Below are positions 61,080 to 64,000 of a DNA stretch of 64,000 bases, piece after piece (the stretch's first letter is position 1; the number at the start of each line of letters is the position of its first letter). This DNA is from Tritrichomonas foetus. Lineage: Eukaryota > Parabasalia > Tritrichomonadida > Tritrichomonadidae. The stretch covers positions 62,001 through 126,000 of the forward strand of contig MLAK01001404.1 in NCBI GenBank assembly GCA_001839685.1. Reading direction: 5' to 3'. Both the position numbers and the translations under genes were made by a program. The notes beneath the pieces were generated by a model. It saw only the letters and a program-made list of their open reading frames with translations, made no database searches and had not been told where the DNA came from.

Positions 61080-61769
61080 CTTTGTTTTTAGAAAACCTTC
61101 ATTCTGATAAAAAACATAAAAAATAAGTGATTGAAGAAGTGATGTGTGAATCTGATTGTGATGAAAATGATTTATTTCGGAAAGTTTGTATTAGTTATTA
61201 TTATTAACAATGATTTCTAAATGTTTCTTTTTAGTGAAATAAACAGGAAGTAGGAATAAGTATGGCTTGAATTTCTCCACATTCACTATTGAGACATATC
61301 TGAATGAATCCTTCTCAGTGTGTTGCTTGTTTTCGGGTTTCTTTTTGAGAGAATGTTGATTTTTTTGCCAATTGACACCATGAATGTCATTGATAGGATC
61401 CTCATCATGAAATAAGGAAGGAATTGCAATCTGGTGGAATGACATCAATGAAAAGAAATGGATTTTCTGTGGGTAAGAAAGGAATGGCCAATTTCAAGAC
61501 CCGTTAATTCGAATTGGCGTAGCTATCGAAATATACTGAATTAGAATGATGATAGAATAATAAATGAGTATACATCTCTGTTACGACAAATATCCAAAGA
61601 AAAATTAGTCTTAATTATCCCTTATCATTGTAAAATTTATATAACAATTTGGTCATATAAGAGATGAATATAAAAGAAATGAAAATATAAATGAAAAATT
61701 TTTTTGAAAATGAATAGATAACAAAAATTTTTAAATAACAGATGCGAAATATGAAAACTATTGACTATC
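60923..61769. other. Intergenic with poly-T tract
   Basis: The spacer lies between the beta-helix gene's end and the lysine-rich gene's end. It contains a 50-base T run at 61028-61077. An 84-codon minus-strand ATG frame at 61191-61445 (first ATG at 61445) encodes a charged product that I do not recognise. Confidence 0.45.
61028..61077. repeat. 50-base poly-T homopolymer
   Basis: An uninterrupted run of 50 T. On the minus strand it is a poly-A tract, which could be an expanded microsatellite or the tail of a retroposed copy. The true length may be altered by sequencing slippage. Confidence 0.9.
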
Positions 61770-62066
61770 TTATTGGCTATTTTTCCCCTTATTTTTATTT
61801 TTATTTCTTTTCTCTTTTTTGTTTTTCTTCTGCTTTGCCATTTTGATTTCTTGTTGTTCGAAATAACCCTTTGACTTTTCGGCTTTTTTGTTCTTTCTGC
61901 ATTTGGCTTTGTGCGAAAGTTCATTTTCTTTTTTCATTTTCAAAATATCTTCAAGTTTATTTGTAAGCGGAAAGGACGGAATTGCGTGGGGATTTACATT
62001 CGGAAGAACAGGTTGGTTTGCAACGATTATTTCTTGAAGAGCTTGAGCGCAAGGTGTGAAATCCAT
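61770..62066 (-). CDS. Small lysine-rich protein, 98 residues
   Basis: I do not recognise it. An N-terminal half with hydrophobic and Pro residues (ALQEIIVANQPVLPNVNPHA) is followed by a very basic C-terminal 50 residues (KAKCRKNKKAEKSKG, KKNKKEKRNKNKNKGK). This looks like a nuclear or nucleolar localisation tail. The longer frame opens with another ATG at 62117, giving 17 extra residues; the sequence tttttgtttcag just before MDF resembles a 3' splice site, so I prefer 62066 with low certainty about an upstream exon. Confidence 0.5.
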   Translation of the reverse strand: MDFTPCAQALQEIIVANQPVLPNVNPHAIPSFPLTNKLEDILKMKKENELSHKAKCRKNKKAEKSKGYFEQQEIKMAKQKKNKKEKRNKNKNKGKNSQ

Positions 62067-62366
62067 TTCCAAAAAATCTGAAACAAAAATGGTTACATAT
62101 TCGTATCGTAAGGACATGTGATATGATATGAACTTACCAACACTTCATCACATCAAATGAGTATGATACTCACACATCTTCACATAGGCTGGGGCACCGA
62201 TGAACAATTGTTTAGGAAAAGGATCGAATAGTTATTATAAGATTTGGGCACGATAATGATCTAATGCACATGAAAATGGACGATAAGATCATCATTTGCA
62301 GAATTAAACAAAAAGTTTGCAGTTATTTTCGTTGTCGATATTATAGAAGTTCCACATTAGAACAAA

Positions 62367-63168
62367 ATGTATGAATTGATAGATACATGCATTGTGATGT
62401 ATTTCTTTAGGAATAAAAGTATTCACGTCGATTATAGAACAAGCGAAAACAATAAAAAGAATTTCCTCATGGATACCAAACTGGATTTCATAGATGCTGT
62501 TGAGTTTGCATTTTGTGGAGATTCAAAAGGAACTTCTATTGTCAAATCGTTAGTAAACTATGCAATACATATGCTTGATGAAATGAAATCCTCATCACTA
62601 CTAATGCGCCTTCATAAATGTATTTATATTTTACATATAATAGAGAAATAGTATTTTTTTTTTTTAAACACAACTTTTTTTGACAGTTAGAAGCACTAGT
62701 TAGTCTACATGATAGTTGTTTCACATATGAAGATTTGCAATAGTGAAATGACATTATCACTCATAATTTTACTGTATTTGTAGGTAGTTTTGGGCGGCAT
62801 TAGTAAGGGATATGTTTAACTGATACAGTAAACTATAGAAGAGATAAAAATAGTGAAGATTCAACTATTTCGAAACCATATCACGAATCTGATGATCAAA
62901 ACATTTCTGAGAAAGTAACTCAAAAAGAATAAGATGTTATAGATATTTTCACACCTGCAATAATTTTTATATGTTTTGCCAAAAAATACACGATGAATCT
63001 AGACCAGAGGTAAACATCCAAAGGAGAAGGAAAAGATTACAGAGATAAACGAAAACTGAATCATCTCCATCACTACTGGCTCTTAATTTTCTTTTGGGTG
63101 TTGGAAATGTCGATGAATGCCACATTTTGAATTCAAATTCGATCACGAATCACAAAATTTCTAAATAG
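62367..63168 (+). pseudogene. Probable decayed gene in three coding segments
   Basis: Three coherent plus-strand segments lie in different frames. The first is a 94-codon ATG frame at 62367-62651 (FIDAVEFAFCGDSKGTSIVK). The second covers 62822-62929 (DSTISKPYHESDDQNISEKV, then TAA). The third covers 63049-63165 (ESSPSLLALNFLLGVGNVDE, ending TAG). They have natural composition and lie in order, as expected of one gene broken by frameshifts and stops, but no domain is recognised, so the join is inference. The first segment could alternatively be a small live gene. Confidence 0.4.
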
Positions 63169-63224
63169 AAATATGAAAAGGTGAATGATAAAGATAAGCT
63201 TTAGAAAATATAAACACAAATATA

Positions 63225-63974
63225 TTAATGATGCACTTCAAAAATACTCCATTGACCTTTAACAGCTTTCTGCATCTTAATTTCGATTTTTTTTGATGTT
63301 ACAGAATAAGATGATTGATTTGGTTCAATGCTTTTTGCCAGGTCGATGTGTAATTTCGTTTTCCCGTCGGAATTTATACAAACGTCCAGCGAGTCATTAT
63401 CAAAAGACACATTTAAATCCGACTCCTTTATATCTTTTATATACAAAACCATCGTCACGTGAGTTGATGATTGATACCATTCATGGCGCGGTTTTGGCTT
63501 TGGTTCTGGTTCAGGCTCGGGTTCCTGGCACTGTGCAAGCTGTGGTTCATATCGGACGACTCTTCGAGATAGCTCTTCGTTGTCAGCGGCCAAATAAACA
63601 TTGCATCTTTGAATCCACCTTTTTATTTCATACGATGGATTAATTTCAAGGCACCTTTCGAATGCCATTTTCGCTGTATTGTATTCCTTGATCTCAAAAA
63701 GCGCTTTTCCTTTGAGTAGTAAAATTTGCGGCAATACCCAATCGCGTTTTTCTGCAGCCAATAAAATTTCTAAGGCCTGTGGGATTTTGTGAAGGCCAAT
63801 CAAACATTTGGTCGTGGCAACAACGAGGCGAGGATCGAGATGATGCGATATAGTATTAATTAATTCGAGCGCTTTTTCGTATTCGTGCTGTTCTGTCAGA
63901 AATAGTATGGTGGATTCTTTGTCTATCCATTGAACAGAAAAATAGGAGAAAGGATTCGGCTTTGCTTGTGCCAT
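63225..63974 (-). CDS. SGT1-like TPR-CS co-chaperone, no SGS domain
   Basis: SGT1 links HSP90 to SCF ubiquitin ligases and kinetochores. The 249-residue protein has TPR-like repeats at about 15-130 (TILFLTEQHEYEKALELINT, GKALFEIKEYNTAKMAFERC). A Pro/Glu/Lys hinge follows, then a CS domain at about 162-247. The CS domain opens RHEWYQSSTHVTM, as in SGT1 (RHEFYQ), and closes VTSKKIEIKMQKAVKGQWSI, matching the S-T-K-x-E-I-x-L-x-K-A-x-x-x-x-W pattern. The C-terminal SGS domain of plant and animal SGT1 is missing. The first ATG is 63974; the longest frame opens with TTG. Together with the cullin and F-box-like genes it suggests active SCF biology. Confidence 0.8.
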   Translation of the reverse strand: MAQAKPNPFSYFSVQWIDKESTILFLTEQHEYEKALELINTISHHLDPRLVVATTKCLIGLHKIPQALEILLAAEKRDWVLPQILLLKGKALFEIKEYNTAKMAFERCLEINPSYEIKRWIQRCNVYLAADNEELSRRVVRYEPQLAQCQEPEPEPEPKPKPRHEWYQSSTHVTMVLYIKDIKESDLNVSFDNDSLDVCINSDGKTKLHIDLAKSIEPNQSSYSVTSKKIEIKMQKAVKGQWSIFEVHH

Positions 63975-64000
63975 CAATAATTTGTTCTCAAAAAGTCACT

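Overview
The window is nuclear DNA from a flagellated, intron-poor, AT-rich protist. Long uninterrupted ATG-to-stop reading frames on both strands encode clearly eukaryotic proteins: RPB7, eL37, eL20, a Crooked-neck splicing factor, UTP15, a cullin, SCAR/WAVE, a Rab, axonemal dynein intermediate chain and an RTCB ligase. The intron poverty, very short spacers, a BEACH protein, ankyrin-repeat, discoidin-like and beta-helix surface gene families, and many decayed gene copies point to a parabasalid such as Tritrichomonas or Trichomonas. That placement is inference. TAA, TAG and TGA all act as stops. No introns were needed to explain any gene. No tRNA, rRNA or CRISPR array was recognised.

Layout. 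0-6.6 kb: a FOP/FOR20-like LisH protein, SCAR, a bZIP-like protein, a COMMD6-like protein and a tiny SMN-like ORF. 6.6-8.4 kb: an intergenic stretch holding a 741-bp element with perfect 15-bp inverted ends that begin with TTAA. 8.4-16.3 kb: a coiled-coil membrane protein, Crooked-neck/CLF1, a divergent cullin, a TMEM107-like protein and a four-helix membrane protein. 16.6-22.6 kb: a coiled-coil protein, an abundant-looking helical-repeat protein, RPB7 and a two-RRM proline-rich RNA-binding protein. 22.6-25.5 kb: a gene-poor stretch with decayed gene copies and a tandem repeat. 25.6-41.2 kb: a dense block with an HMG-box protein, eL37, DNAI3/WDR63, UTP15, an F-box-like propeller, a cyclophilin, an SPA17-like RIIa protein, a KDEL-tailed LCAT-like lipase, a CAAX-box small protein, eL20 and RTCB. 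41.2-43.2 kb: a decayed helical-repeat gene. 43.2-50.7 kb: one 2.4-kilocodon BEACH protein. 50.8-64 kb: a GET1/WRB-like protein, a decayed discoidin-like gene, coiled-coil protein, a tandem pseudokinase, a Rab, a beta-helix surface protein, a lysine-rich small protein, decayed fragments and a TPR-CS (SGT1-like) co-chaperone.

How the genes relate. They are not operons. Themes are housekeeping RNA metabolism (RPB7, CLF1, UTP15, RTCB, SMN-like), the flagellum and basal body (FOP-like, TMEM107-like, DNAI3, SPA17-like), actin and membrane traffic (SCAR, BEACH, Rab, GET1, COMMD6-like) and ubiquitin ligases (cullin, F-box-like, SGT1-like). Many start codons were moved downstream to the first in-frame ATG, because the longest frame opens with TTG or GTG.

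The best candidates for something undescribed are the TTAA-flanked inverted-repeat element, a 49-bp hairpin-forming element present twice, the tandem pseudokinase, the KDEL-tailed LCAT-like enzyme and the unusually numerous gene relics.
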